DNA of 64,000 nt, taken from positions 1 to 64,000 of the forward strand of contig LLYS01000007.1 of the NCBI GenBank assembly GCA_002049495.1. Reading direction: 5' to 3'. Of the stretch, positions 25,644 through 33,405 are shown piece by piece (positions within the stretch are counted from its first letter, which is position 1; every line of letters starts with the position of its first letter). Made by a program: the position numbers and the translations under genes. The notes under the pieces are model-generated. The model did no database searches. It saw only the letters and a list, made by a program, of their open reading frames with translations, and was not told where the DNA came from. This stretch comes from Epsilonproteobacteria bacterium tcs-49. GTDB lineage: Bacteria > Campylobacterota > Campylobacteria > Campylobacterales > Sulfurovaceae.

Positions 25644-26506
25644 GCGTTGCGCTTTTTGCCTACCTGATCGACCGGCTCTTCGGGGAGTTTGCTTTTCTCA
25701 AACATCCCGTAGCGCTGATGGGGGATTATATCGCCTTTTTCGAACGCAGATGGTACCGGGATACGATCCTTCGCGGAGCCCTGCTTTGCGGCTCGCTGCT
25801 GCTTATTTGTTACGCTATTGCGGCGGTGATTACGCATCTTGTCACCCACCCGCTGCTTTTGGGGGCGATCGCTTCGACGGGACTGGCTTCAAAAATGCTC
25901 TATGACAGCGTCAGAGGCGTAATCGACCGGCCCCACACGATCAGATACCTTGTCAGCAGGGATACCGGGGCGCTCACCCCCTCCCAGATCAACCAAGCGG
26001 CCGTAGAAACCTATGCGGAGAACCTTTCAGACGGAGTGATCGCTCCGCTTTTTTATCTTCTGCTTTTCGGGCTGGAGGGGTTGTTTTTGTATAAAGCCGT
26101 CAATACGATGGATTCGATGATCGGTTACCGTACGCCCCGATATGATCGCTTTGGCAAATGCGCGGCAAGGCTGGATGATTTGAGCAACTACCTGCCCGCA
26201 CGCATCACCGCCTTGCTTATTATCCTGCTTTTTGCCAGCAGACGCGCCCTGGGCGGCTGGCGGCAGGGGGCGAAGCATCAAAGCTTGAATGCGGGATACC
26301 CCATCAACGCCATGGCCCGGGCACTGGGAGTCCGGCTGGGCGGCCCCGTCCCCTACTTCGGCAAACTCAAAGCCAAACCCGTTTTTGCCGCTGACGGGGA
26401 GGAAGCGAGCTCCGCCCATATCCGCGCGGCCCTGCGCCTGCAGCCGCGGTTGGACCTGTTGCTGCTGTCGCTGCTTCTTTATAGCAGCTTTGTGGGTTCC
26501 GCGTAG
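25640..26506 (+). CDS. cbiB: Adenosylcobinamide-phosphate synthase
   Basis: The 288-residue integral membrane enzyme attaches aminopropanol (or its phosphate) to adenosylcobyric acid. Family landmarks are HPVALMGDYIAFFE at the N terminus, ETYAENLSDGVIAPLFY, MDSMIGYR and NAMARALGVRLGGP. It starts at GTG 25640, overlapping the cobQ stop. The linker donor would be made by the cobD product at 7.9 kb. Its end overlaps the convergent GGDEF/EAL gene by 28 nt. Confidence 0.92.
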   Translation: MSVALFAYLIDRLFGEFAFLKHPVALMGDYIAFFERRWYRDTILRGALLCGSLLLICYAIAAVITHLVTHPLLLGAIASTGLASKMLYDSVRGVIDRPHTIRYLVSRDTGALTPSQINQAAVETYAENLSDGVIAPLFYLLLFGLEGLFLYKAVNTMDSMIGYRTPRYDRFGKCAARLDDLSNYLPARITALLIILLFASRRALGGWRQGAKHQSLNAGYPINAMARALGVRLGGPVPYFGKLKAKPVFAADGEEASSAHIRAALRLQPRLDLLLLSLLLYSSFVGSA

Positions 26507-27663
26507 AAAAAGCCCTGTGCATAATCGATCCCGAGTTCTTCGATTATCCGGGCGACCTGGGCGTTGTGCACAAACTCCGCGACCGTTTCAATCCCCGCTT
26601 CCTTGGCAAAAGCCACGATCGTTTTAACAATCATTTTTGAATTGTTATCCTCATGGATATGCTTGATCAGCGAACCGTCGATCTTGAGGTAATCCACTTT
26701 CAAATTGATCAAATGGTCAAAATTGGAGTATCCGCTGCCAAAATCGTCGATGGCGATCTTACAGCCGAACGCTTTGACCGTATCGATAAAGTTTTGCAAA
26801 ATATTGTAGTTTTCTATCTGCTCGCTTTCAACGATTTCGAAGGTCAGTTTGGGGGCAAGATCACTGTTTTGGCGTACCAGGTTGTAGATAAAGTGGGCAT
26901 TTTGCGCTTCGAGAATATCCTCGATGGAGATATTGACCGCCACCTCGATATCCAGTTTGCGCATGGTATCGATCGATTTGACCAGCATGATATGCGACAG
27001 GGCGTTGTAAAGCTTGACCTTTTTGGCGATATCGAGGAAGAAGAAGGGGCTCAGGCACCGGTCCTCCTCCTCTAAGCGCACCAACGCTTCATAGCGCACC
27101 GTAGCGTGGGTCTGCGTATCCGTAATCCCCTGAAAATAGGGTGTGATGCCATCGTTTTCGATCGCTTCCTTGACCCGCTGCACCATTTTGACGTTCTCTT
27201 TGACTTCCCGGGGATTGTTCATCTCTTCGGTAAAGAACTTCACCTTTTTCCCGAAGGTGCTGTGCAGCGCCTTGACACACAGCTGCGCGTTAAGCAGATG
27301 CGGCGAAACGGTAGAAACCCCTACGTTGACCACGACCGGAATATCGATATCTTTATAGTGGATAGGCGTATTTTCCACGATATAGATCACATCCTTGGCT
27401 ACGCGATCGAGAAACTCCTCATCCCTGCCGTGCATCACCAGGGCAAACTCATCCGCCCCGATACGGTAAAGCTCCATCTGTTGATGGCTCTGGGCGTAAA
27501 CGTTTAAAATCTCCGCGACCTTTTTGAGGGTGTGATCGCCCGCGTCCATACCGAAAATGTTGTTTACGGTGCTAAAATCGATCAGATCGATCAGCATAAA
27601 CTGCATATCTTTGATGTTTTTCGTACTCTGATAATACGCCGTACGGTTGGGCAAGCCGGTCAA
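26479..27663 (-). pseudogene. GGDEF-EAL part of an interrupted c-di-GMP enzyme
   Basis: This 394-codon frame starts in the middle of the conserved GGDEF opening (TDLLTGLPNR) and continues in the same frame as the upstream sensor part, separated only by a TAA at 27685-27687. The GGDEF active site is degenerate (GADEF), so no cyclase activity is expected. The EAL domain looks competent for c-di-GMP hydrolysis: YEALVRL, NISIED, IDDFGSGYSNF, KIDGSLIK and AEFV are kept. TTG 27663 lacks a convincing ribosome-binding site, so the fragment may be translated poorly or only by stop-codon readthrough. It could be a recent nonsense mutation or a sequencing error. Confidence 0.7.
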
Positions 27664-27684
27664 AAGATCGGTCTTCGTGGAGTG

Positions 27685-27687
27685 TTA
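27685..27687 (-). other. In-frame TAA between sensor and GGDEF-EAL
   Basis: Reading through this codon joins RLQKEY to HSTKTDLLTGLPNR with no frame change, which restores the standard linker-to-GGDEF junction. A single substitution from CAA, GAA, AAA, TTA or a Tyr codon would give this TAA. Confidence 0.85.
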
Positions 27688-28536
27688 GTACTCCTTTTGC
27701 AAACGCATAATCGTATGTTTTTCACGCTCGGTTTCAAAAATGAAGTATAAAATCACCGCCAGGCCGAGGATGGAGAACAGGACGATCAAAAACACTTGTA
27801 TATTCAGGTTTTTACGCACGTGGGCACTGTTTTTCACATACGCCGCGATGGTTTCGTCCACCAGCTTCTGCTCCCTGTCGCTGACGCTTTGGGCGATGGT
27901 TTTAATATACTCGGGCAGCTGCTTTAACAGCGTATCGGTATGAACCTGCAGCAACTTATGGAAAAGCTTTTTCTCCTTTTGTTCAAAACTGTACCCTTTC
28001 AAAACCTTTGCCAGCTCCCGGGCCCGCTGCTGGTCATATTCCAGCGTATTTTTCACCTGATAAAAGTAATTAAGCAGTTTCATCACGTCCTGACTGTAGC
28101 GTTTATCGAAAGGATCAAGCTGATAAATCTGCGAAGAGAGGTAGCTCAGGGAGTTTTTGACCCTGGCGTTTAACTCGAAAAGCTTTTCGGTCAAGGCACG
28201 CTTTTGCCTTACCGCATCTTCGAGCTGCTGCAATTTGACGCGGGTTTGGTCATAATAGCGCTTCTCATAGATCGCGGAGCTTTCCAGTACTTTAAACATC
28301 TTTTGCAGCGACAAGAACTTCTCGTTGATGCGGTCATTGTTGTAGTATTGGAACAAGATACTCTCTTCCGTGGCGTATTTCAAAGCTTGAAGCGTATCTT
28401 TCAAATCGCGCAGCGTGGTCGTGGTGGAGGTATAGTTGCTAAAATAGGTATCGATGGTTTGTTTATAGGTGTAGTTCCAGATAACCAGCGCAATAAATAC
28501 CACGGCTACGATAGCGATCTTGAGGCTTTTACTCAT
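27685..28536 (-). CDS. Membrane sensor part of interrupted GGDEF-EAL protein
   Basis: A 283-residue product with an N-terminal membrane helix (about 6-22), a long helical periplasmic region rich in Lys, Gln and Glu, and a second membrane helix near 248-268, followed by a short cytoplasmic linker that ends at the TAA. This is the usual sensory half of a membrane c-di-GMP enzyme. Alone it has no catalytic domain. It overlaps the upstream di-haem peroxidase-like gene by 8 nt, so the two are co-translated; a redox input is suggested by that neighbour only. Confidence 0.7.
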   Translation of the reverse strand: MSKSLKIAIVAVVFIALVIWNYTYKQTIDTYFSNYTSTTTTLRDLKDTLQALKYATEESILFQYYNNDRINEKFLSLQKMFKVLESSAIYEKRYYDQTRVKLQQLEDAVRQKRALTEKLFELNARVKNSLSYLSSQIYQLDPFDKRYSQDVMKLLNYFYQVKNTLEYDQQRARELAKVLKGYSFEQKEKKLFHKLLQVHTDTLLKQLPEYIKTIAQSVSDREQKLVDETIAAYVKNSAHVRKNLNIQVFLIVLFSILGLAVILYFIFETEREKHTIMRLQKEY

Positions 28537-29425
28537 CGGGCGTCCACGTCGCGGGCAATCTGCCCTCCAGGGTTTTTAAAAAGGCGATAATATGCGCTAT
28601 CTCCTCTTCGCTTAGAATCGTTCCCAGGTTATGATACCCCATCTTGCGCACCGCTTCGGAGAGGTTTTCCTCACTGCCGTCGTGAAAGTATGGAGCGGTT
28701 TGGGTGACGTTGCGCAGCGAGGGGACCTTCAGTACTTTACCCGTGGTATTGTCGTCAAATTTGCGGGGGATGACGACACCAAACTCCTGCAGGGAGTTTC
28801 CGCCGAGGTTTTTCCCGTTGTGGCAACTGACGCAACCGTAACTTTTAAAAATCTCCAGCCCCTTTTTCTGTTCGGGCGTCAACGCCTTTTCCCCTTTGAG
28901 GTACGCATCGAAAAGCGCGGGCGTCACCAGCGTTTTTTCAAAGGCGACGATCGCGTCTTTGAGCAGTGCGTAAGAGGGTGGTTTGCCGTATACTTTTGCA
29001 AAAAGTTCCACATACTCCCGGGAATTTTTCAAGCGCTTTTCGATCAACTCCGCGCTTGATGCCATCTCCACGTCCGAATGGATCGGGCCGTCGAGCTGTT
29101 CGTGCAGATCTTTTGCCCGGGCGTCCCAAAACTGATAGAAATTAAATTTCGCGTTAAAGACGCTGGGGGAGTTGAAGGTGCCTTTTGCCCCGTCCACACC
29201 GTCGGAAACGGGTTTTCTTTCCGCCCCGTAAACGTTGTGGCAGGAGAAACAGGAGAGGGTTTTGTCCTTGGAGAGCAAAGGATCGTAAAAAAGTTTTTGC
29301 CTCAGGCGGACCTTGGCTTTGTCGTAGGTCTGAACCTCTTCAATGGGTGCAAATACCTCTGTAGCATATACAAAGGCGCAAAAAAGCAAAAGCATAACTC
29401 CGATACGCACAAACATCCTTAGCAA
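28529..29425 (-). CDS. Periplasmic di-haem cytochrome c peroxidase family protein
   Basis: The 298-residue product has a signal peptide and two haem-binding sites, CFSCH and CVSCH, in the spacing of bacterial di-haem peroxidases and MauG-like proteins. The C-terminal half has PSLRNVTQTAPYFHDGSEENL, which is typical of the family. It would reduce hydrogen peroxide in the periplasm with electrons from a c-type cytochrome, or act as an oxidase-like sensor partner. The start is uncertain: TTG 29425, ATG 29416 or GTG 29410 are all in frame, and AAGG is best placed for the GTG. It lies between cobS and the interrupted c-di-GMP gene in one operon. Confidence 0.88.
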   Translation of the reverse strand: MLRMFVRIGVMLLLFCAFVYATEVFAPIEEVQTYDKAKVRLRQKLFYDPLLSKDKTLSCFSCHNVYGAERKPVSDGVDGAKGTFNSPSVFNAKFNFYQFWDARAKDLHEQLDGPIHSDVEMASSAELIEKRLKNSREYVELFAKVYGKPPSYALLKDAIVAFEKTLVTPALFDAYLKGEKALTPEQKKGLEIFKSYGCVSCHNGKNLGGNSLQEFGVVIPRKFDDNTTGKVLKVPSLRNVTQTAPYFHDGSEENLSEAVRKMGYHNLGTILSEEEIAHIIAFLKTLEGRLPATWTPDE

Positions 29426-29431
29426 TATGAT

Positions 29432-30172
29432 TTAATCATTATATATTAAAATTGTTTGCATTAAAATTAACTCGGTGACAACAATGCAAAACCCGTACAT
29501 ATCTCCGCTAAGCCCTCCGAATCTGCTTTGCAGCCATCGAGCCGCCAGATACGTACCCGCCAGCGCCGCCGCAAGTAGCAGCATAAACACTCCGAAGGGG
29601 ACAACCATCAGCAGCGGCAGCAAAAACGCGCCCCCCAAAAGCCAGACGAAAGGTCGCAGGTGCCCCTGTAGCGCGGCTCCCATCCCCCTGGAGACGGAGG
29701 GAAAGCCTCCGATGGCAAGCAGCACCGCGAAGCGGCTCATTCCGGCCACTGCGGGAAAATAGTACGGGGGTATCTGCACAAACGCCCCATACCCCAGCAC
29801 CAGCACAATAACCGTATAGATCATCCCCATCGCCCCGATGCGGGGATCTTTCATCACCTCCGCGTCGTTTGCGTAGATCCCATCGACCGTATCGGCGAAC
29901 CCATCGTAATGCAGTGCTCCGGTAGCGGCTATATAGAAGCTAAACGCCGCCGTCGCCGCATAGAGGTCTAAAAAGGGCAGCCAGTAACACAGCGCCGCGG
30001 CCGCCGTTCCCAGAATCACCCCCACAAGCGGGTAGCTAAGCAGTGCATAAGGGGTGTAGCGCCGCTTGTAAACGCCGTGTTTAAACAGCGCTATCGCCGT
30101 TAACATCTGCCAGGCGATCACAAACCCGCGACAAAACATCCTGAGGCCGTGGCCCACTTTTTTTCTCTTCAT
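29432..30172 (-). CDS. cobS: Cobalamin (5'-phosphate) synthase
   Basis: A 246-residue integral membrane enzyme that joins adenosylcobinamide-GDP with the activated lower ligand. The Asp-rich motif HYDGFADTVDG is the family signature, and six or seven membrane segments are predicted. ATG 30172 has no Shine-Dalgarno, but a - strand TGGTACAAT ends exactly 6 nt before it, which suggests a leaderless mRNA. A later ATG at codon 12 is possible. It is divergent from lysE with a 14-nt gap and precedes the peroxidase gene by 6 nt, so it heads that operon. Confidence 0.9.
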   Translation of the reverse strand: MKRKKVGHGLRMFCRGFVIAWQMLTAIALFKHGVYKRRYTPYALLSYPLVGVILGTAAAALCYWLPFLDLYAATAAFSFYIAATGALHYDGFADTVDGIYANDAEVMKDPRIGAMGMIYTVIVLVLGYGAFVQIPPYYFPAVAGMSRFAVLLAIGGFPSVSRGMGAALQGHLRPFVWLLGGAFLLPLLMVVPFGVFMLLLAAALAGTYLAARWLQSRFGGLSGDMYGFCIVVTELILMQTILIYND

Positions 30173-30187
30173 GCTATAATTGTACCA
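30172..30187. promoter_or_regulatory. Overlapping divergent leaderless promoters of cobS and lysE
   Basis: On the + strand TGCTATAAT (30172-30180) ends 6 nt before the lysE ATG at 30187. On the - strand TGGTACAAT (30187 down to 30179) ends 6 nt before the cobS ATG at 30172. The two -10 boxes share bases 30179-30180, so polymerase can occupy only one at a time. Neither gene has a ribosome-binding site. Confidence 0.6.
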
Positions 30188-30792
30188 TGATTACGTTTTT
30201 TCTCATCGCCCTGACCCTGGCACTGGTCCCCGGCCCCGACAATATCTATGTTTTAACCCAATCGATCCAGCGCGATAAAACGGCGGGATTGACGATCACT
30301 GCGGGATTGTGCAGCGGTTTGCTGCTCCACACCGTCGCCGCCGCTTTGGGGGTTTCTATCTTTTTTCACGCCAACCCCACGGCTTTTTCCGTACTACGGC
30401 TGCTTGGTTCGCTTTATCTGCTCTATCTCGCCGTTACGATCCTCAAGGAGGCTCCGGTCAAAGCCGGCGGAGGCAAAATGGAGAAAAAGGCCCTTGGCAA
30501 GTTGTATCTGAAGGGGATCGTGATGAATTTGACCAATCCGAAGATTTTGCTGTTTTTTCTTGCTTTTTTACCGCAGTTTGTCCATAGCGATCAAAACCCC
30601 TTTACGCAAACGCTGCTTTTGGGCACGCTTTTTATCCTCGCGACGGGGCTGATCTTTGGCTCGATCGCCCTCGCGGCAGGGGCGATCAAGCCGCTGTTTC
30701 GCTCGGTACGCTTTGTACGCGTGATGAATTTTTTAACCGCCGCCATCTTTGTGATTTTGGCCGTCAAACTCCTCAGCGCGGACTTGGCGTGA
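30187..30792 (+). CDS. LysE/RhtB family amino acid exporter
   Basis: This 201-residue membrane protein has the family N-terminal signature LALVPGPDNIYVLTQS and about five to six helices, including GLLLHTVAAALG and the NPKILLFFLAFLPQF segment seen in RhtB-type exporters. It probably exports an amino acid or related small molecule; the substrate is not evident. The ATG at 30187 is supported by the family N terminus and by the leaderless promoter placement. It converges with the downstream receptor gene, 1 nt apart. Confidence 0.88.
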   Translation: MITFFLIALTLALVPGPDNIYVLTQSIQRDKTAGLTITAGLCSGLLLHTVAAALGVSIFFHANPTAFSVLRLLGSLYLLYLAVTILKEAPVKAGGGKMEKKALGKLYLKGIVMNLTNPKILLFFLAFLPQFVHSDQNPFTQTLLLGTLFILATGLIFGSIALAAGAIKPLFRSVRFVRVMNFLTAAIFVILAVKLLSADLA

Positions 30793-30793
30793 T

Positions 30794-32080
30794 TTAGCGG
30801 GGTTCTTTGACCAAAGCGTCGAGCAGTTCAAAGAGTTGGTCACTGCCCTCTTCCATCTTTTCAAAATTATGCAATAACGCATCTTTATGCTGCAAAGGGT
30901 CGCCTTTGGAAACGTATTTCATATTTTCCATCGTATACTCGTGCACTTTGTTGTGGGCTTCTTCGATCTTTTTGTAGGTTCCCAAGCGGCCGAACCGCTC
31001 CTTTCCTTCACCGTAGAACCACTGCCCCAATTCACAGTTTTTCGGATCGGAAAAGTCCATCAACTCATCTTCGTTGAGCACCGAAGAGTACGCGGTGGTT
31101 TTAAAGACGATATGATCGATCTTCATCAGGGTCAGGGTGTTGATATCCTCCACCTGTTTGGAGAGTTTGGCGTTTTCGACCGCGCCTTCGTTAAAGCTGT
31201 TCAGCGAAGCTTCAAACTCCTCCACGTCCTCCTCCGCGCTCATAGCGATCTTTTTGATCTCTTCGGAGTTGGCCTGGATCCCCGTCGTCTCCTGCTGCAG
31301 GGTTTGCATGGTGATCGAAATCTCCGCGGTCGCCTTTTGGGTCTTTTCCGCCAATTTACGCACTTCGTCCGCCACAACGGCGAAGCCCCGGCCGTGTTCC
31401 CCCGCACGCGCCGCTTCTATGGCTGCGTTGAGGGCAAGCAGATTGGTTTGATCGGCGATATCTTTGATCATATTCACCACCGACGTGATCTCCCCCGTAC
31501 GCTCCCCCAAGGAGTTGATGGCGTCGTTGGTATTGGCGATCAACTCGGCAAGATCTTTGATGGAGTGGTTAAGGTTTTTCGTCGTCTCCAGACTTTTCGT
31601 GGAGCGGTCGGCGGTTTCCTCGGAGGATTCGGTAATTTCGGTGATATTTTCCAGTGTGCCTTCGATCGCTTCCTGAACGCGGTGCAAACTTCCCTGGATC
31701 CCGCCGCCAAGCTTGTTAAACTTCTCCGACAGTTCCCCTTTTTGCTTGGTTTTTTCACCGCTGATGACGCCCTGAACCCCCTTGGCCACATATTCGGCAC
31801 TTTCATGGAAGGTTCCCTTTAAGCCCTGGGACTGGATATTTCGATGGGTCACCCCCTCACTGGCTTTTGTGATAGAGGTTTGGGTTTCACGCATGAAAGC
31901 TTCCATCTGGTCGATAATATCGTTCACGGCCCACGCTACTTGACTGAGCGGATCGCTGCTGTTGATTCTGGTGACCCTTTTTTCAAGCTTTCCCTCCCGG
32001 GCATCCAATACAACCTGCAGCAATTTTTCATACAACTCTTTATCGCAATTGACTTTGCTCGCATCACTAAAAATAGCCAT
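30794..32080 (-). CDS. TlpD-like cytoplasmic chemoreceptor with C-terminal CZB zinc domain
   Basis: A 428-residue soluble receptor without membrane segments. The signalling hairpin holds [20 protein letters not shown], and the C terminus is a CZB domain with the ligands His in KIDHIVF, Cys in CELGQW and the pair in EAHNKVHEY. This is the arrangement of Helicobacter TlpD, which I recall responds to oxidants and acid. N-terminal 120 residues are helical without a PAS or HAMP signature. It probably signals through the CheA encoded at 20.8-22.9 kb. It has its own promoter. Confidence 0.9.
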   Translation of the reverse strand: MAIFSDASKVNCDKELYEKLLQVVLDAREGKLEKRVTRINSSDPLSQVAWAVNDIIDQMEAFMRETQTSITKASEGVTHRNIQSQGLKGTFHESAEYVAKGVQGVISGEKTKQKGELSEKFNKLGGGIQGSLHRVQEAIEGTLENITEITESSEETADRSTKSLETTKNLNHSIKDLAELIANTNDAINSLGERTGEITSVVNMIKDIADQTNLLALNAAIEAARAGEHGRGFAVVADEVRKLAEKTQKATAEISITMQTLQQETTGIQANSEEIKKIAMSAEEDVEEFEASLNSFNEGAVENAKLSKQVEDINTLTLMKIDHIVFKTTAYSSVLNEDELMDFSDPKNCELGQWFYGEGKERFGRLGTYKKIEEAHNKVHEYTMENMKYVSKGDPLQHKDALLHNFEKMEEGSDQLFELLDALVKEPR

Positions 32081-32093
32081 TATCTCCCTTTAT

Positions 32094-32119
32094 GTACGGT
32101 ATCCGAACGCTTGCCGTAC
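32094..32119 (-). other. 5' UTR hairpin of the TlpD-like gene
   Basis: GTACGG and CCGTAC form a perfect 6-bp stem with a 14-nt loop, in the short leader between the promoter and the Shine-Dalgarno GGGAG. It could affect mRNA stability or translation. Confidence 0.35.
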
Positions 32120-32132
32120 GGACAATTTAAAA

Positions 32133-32141
32133 AGTATATCA
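32133..32141 (-). promoter_or_regulatory. Extended -10 promoter of the TlpD-like gene
   Basis: On the - strand TGATATACT matches TGnTATAAT with one mismatch and would start transcription about 46 nt before the ATG. Confidence 0.5.
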
Positions 32142-32237
32142 TGTATGCAGTTAGTTTTTTCTTTCGGTACCTTCTATCGCGAAAGATTGAAGCATATTAT
32201 AAGAGTACATAATACTTAAACTTTTTTAAGCACCACA

Positions 32238-32269
32238 GGGTAGTATCCGCCTTTAAACGGAGATTACCC
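32238..32269. repeat. Imperfect inverted repeat in the tlpD-aroB gap
   Basis: GGGTA (32238-32242) and TCCG (32246-32249) pair with CGGA (32258-32261) and TACCC (32265-32269), leaving a symmetrical 3x3 internal loop. The 281-nt gap between the two start codons otherwise shows the tlpD promoter, a GCTAT/ATAGC palindrome at 32313-32325 and AT-rich sequence. I recognise no riboswitch core. Confidence 0.3.
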
Positions 32270-32361
32270 CTTCGCGACTTTACCGTTCTCAGGTCTGTTT
32301 TAACGCTTTTTAGCTATTATATAGCATTATAAAACAACTCCAAAAACGTAAAGAAAACAGG

Positions 32362-33402
32362 ATGACAGTCAATATCGATTTAAAAGATGCGAACTACCCC
32401 ATTATTATCGACGATCTGCCCCGTATGAGCTTTGAGAAAAAGGTTGCGATCGTCACCAATCCCAAAGTCGCGGGTCTGTGCCTTTCCAAGGTATTAGAGC
32501 GCCTGGAGGCAAAAGAGGTGTATATCATCACCGTCAACGACGGCGAACACTATAAAAACCTGCAAACGGTGGAATCGATTTTGGACAAAATGTTTGACCA
32601 CCGCATGGATAGAAACTCCATGCTCATAGCTCTTGGCGGCGGCGTGGTCGGCGACATCACCGGCTTCAGCGCTTCGATCTTCCAGCGCGGCATCGAATTC
32701 GTCCAGATCCCCACCACCCTGCTTTCACAGGTGGATGCCAGCGTGGGCGGTAAAACGGGGGTCAATAACCGCTTCGGCAAAAATCTCGTGGGAGCGTTTC
32801 ACCAGCCAAGCGCGGTCTATATCGATACGCAGTTTCTGCACACCCTGCCCAAGCGTGAATTCAGCGCAGGGGTTGCCGAGATCGTCAAAATGGCGGTGAT
32901 GTTTGACGCCGACTTTTTCGATTGGCTTGAAAGTGTCGATCTACATGATGAAAACAGTTTGAAAAAGGCGATTCTGCGCTCCGTGGAGCTCAAAGCCCAA
33001 GTGGTGGGCGAGGATGAGAAAGAAAAGGGGATCCGCGCGGTGCTTAATTACGGCCACACCTACGGCCACGTCATCGAAAACCAGACCGGTTACGGCACCT
33101 ACCTGCACGGCGAAGCGGTGGGTATCGGTATGGTCATGGCAAACCACCTGGCGATGAGTATGGAGCTTTTAAATCCGGAGGAAAACTGCCGCATCAAAGC
33201 CCTGCTTGAACGCTACGGTATCCCCGTCACTTACGCAATCGAGGATTTGGAAGGGTTTTACGACCACTTCTTTCTGGATAAAAAAAGCCAGGAGAATGTT
33301 ATCAAGTTTATTTTGCCCAGAGGTATCGGCAAACACGAAATCGTCTCCGGCGTGGAGAAAAAGATCGTTATCAACGCTATGGAAAGCTTCTTAAAGGGAT
33401 AA
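32362..33402 (+). CDS. aroB: 3-dehydroquinate synthase
   Basis: A 346-residue NAD-dependent, metal-dependent enzyme of the shikimate pathway converting DAHP to 3-dehydroquinate. Visible family features are the NAD-binding GGGVVGDITGFSASIFQRG, the IPTTLLSQVDASVGGKTGVN active-site stretch and the metal-binding LNYGHTYGH and LHGEAVGIGM. ATG 32362 is preceded by a purine-rich stretch. Three genes follow within short distances (mscS, mtaB, ftsH-like), a run I recall from other Campylobacterota. Confidence 0.96.
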   Translation: MTVNIDLKDANYPIIIDDLPRMSFEKKVAIVTNPKVAGLCLSKVLERLEAKEVYIITVNDGEHYKNLQTVESILDKMFDHRMDRNSMLIALGGGVVGDITGFSASIFQRGIEFVQIPTTLLSQVDASVGGKTGVNNRFGKNLVGAFHQPSAVYIDTQFLHTLPKREFSAGVAEIVKMAVMFDADFFDWLESVDLHDENSLKKAILRSVELKAQVVGEDEKEKGIRAVLNYGHTYGHVIENQTGYGTYLHGEAVGIGMVMANHLAMSMELLNPEENCRIKALLERYGIPVTYAIEDLEGFYDHFFLDKKSQENVIKFILPRGIGKHEIVSGVEKKIVINAMESFLKG

Positions 33403-33405
33403 TAT

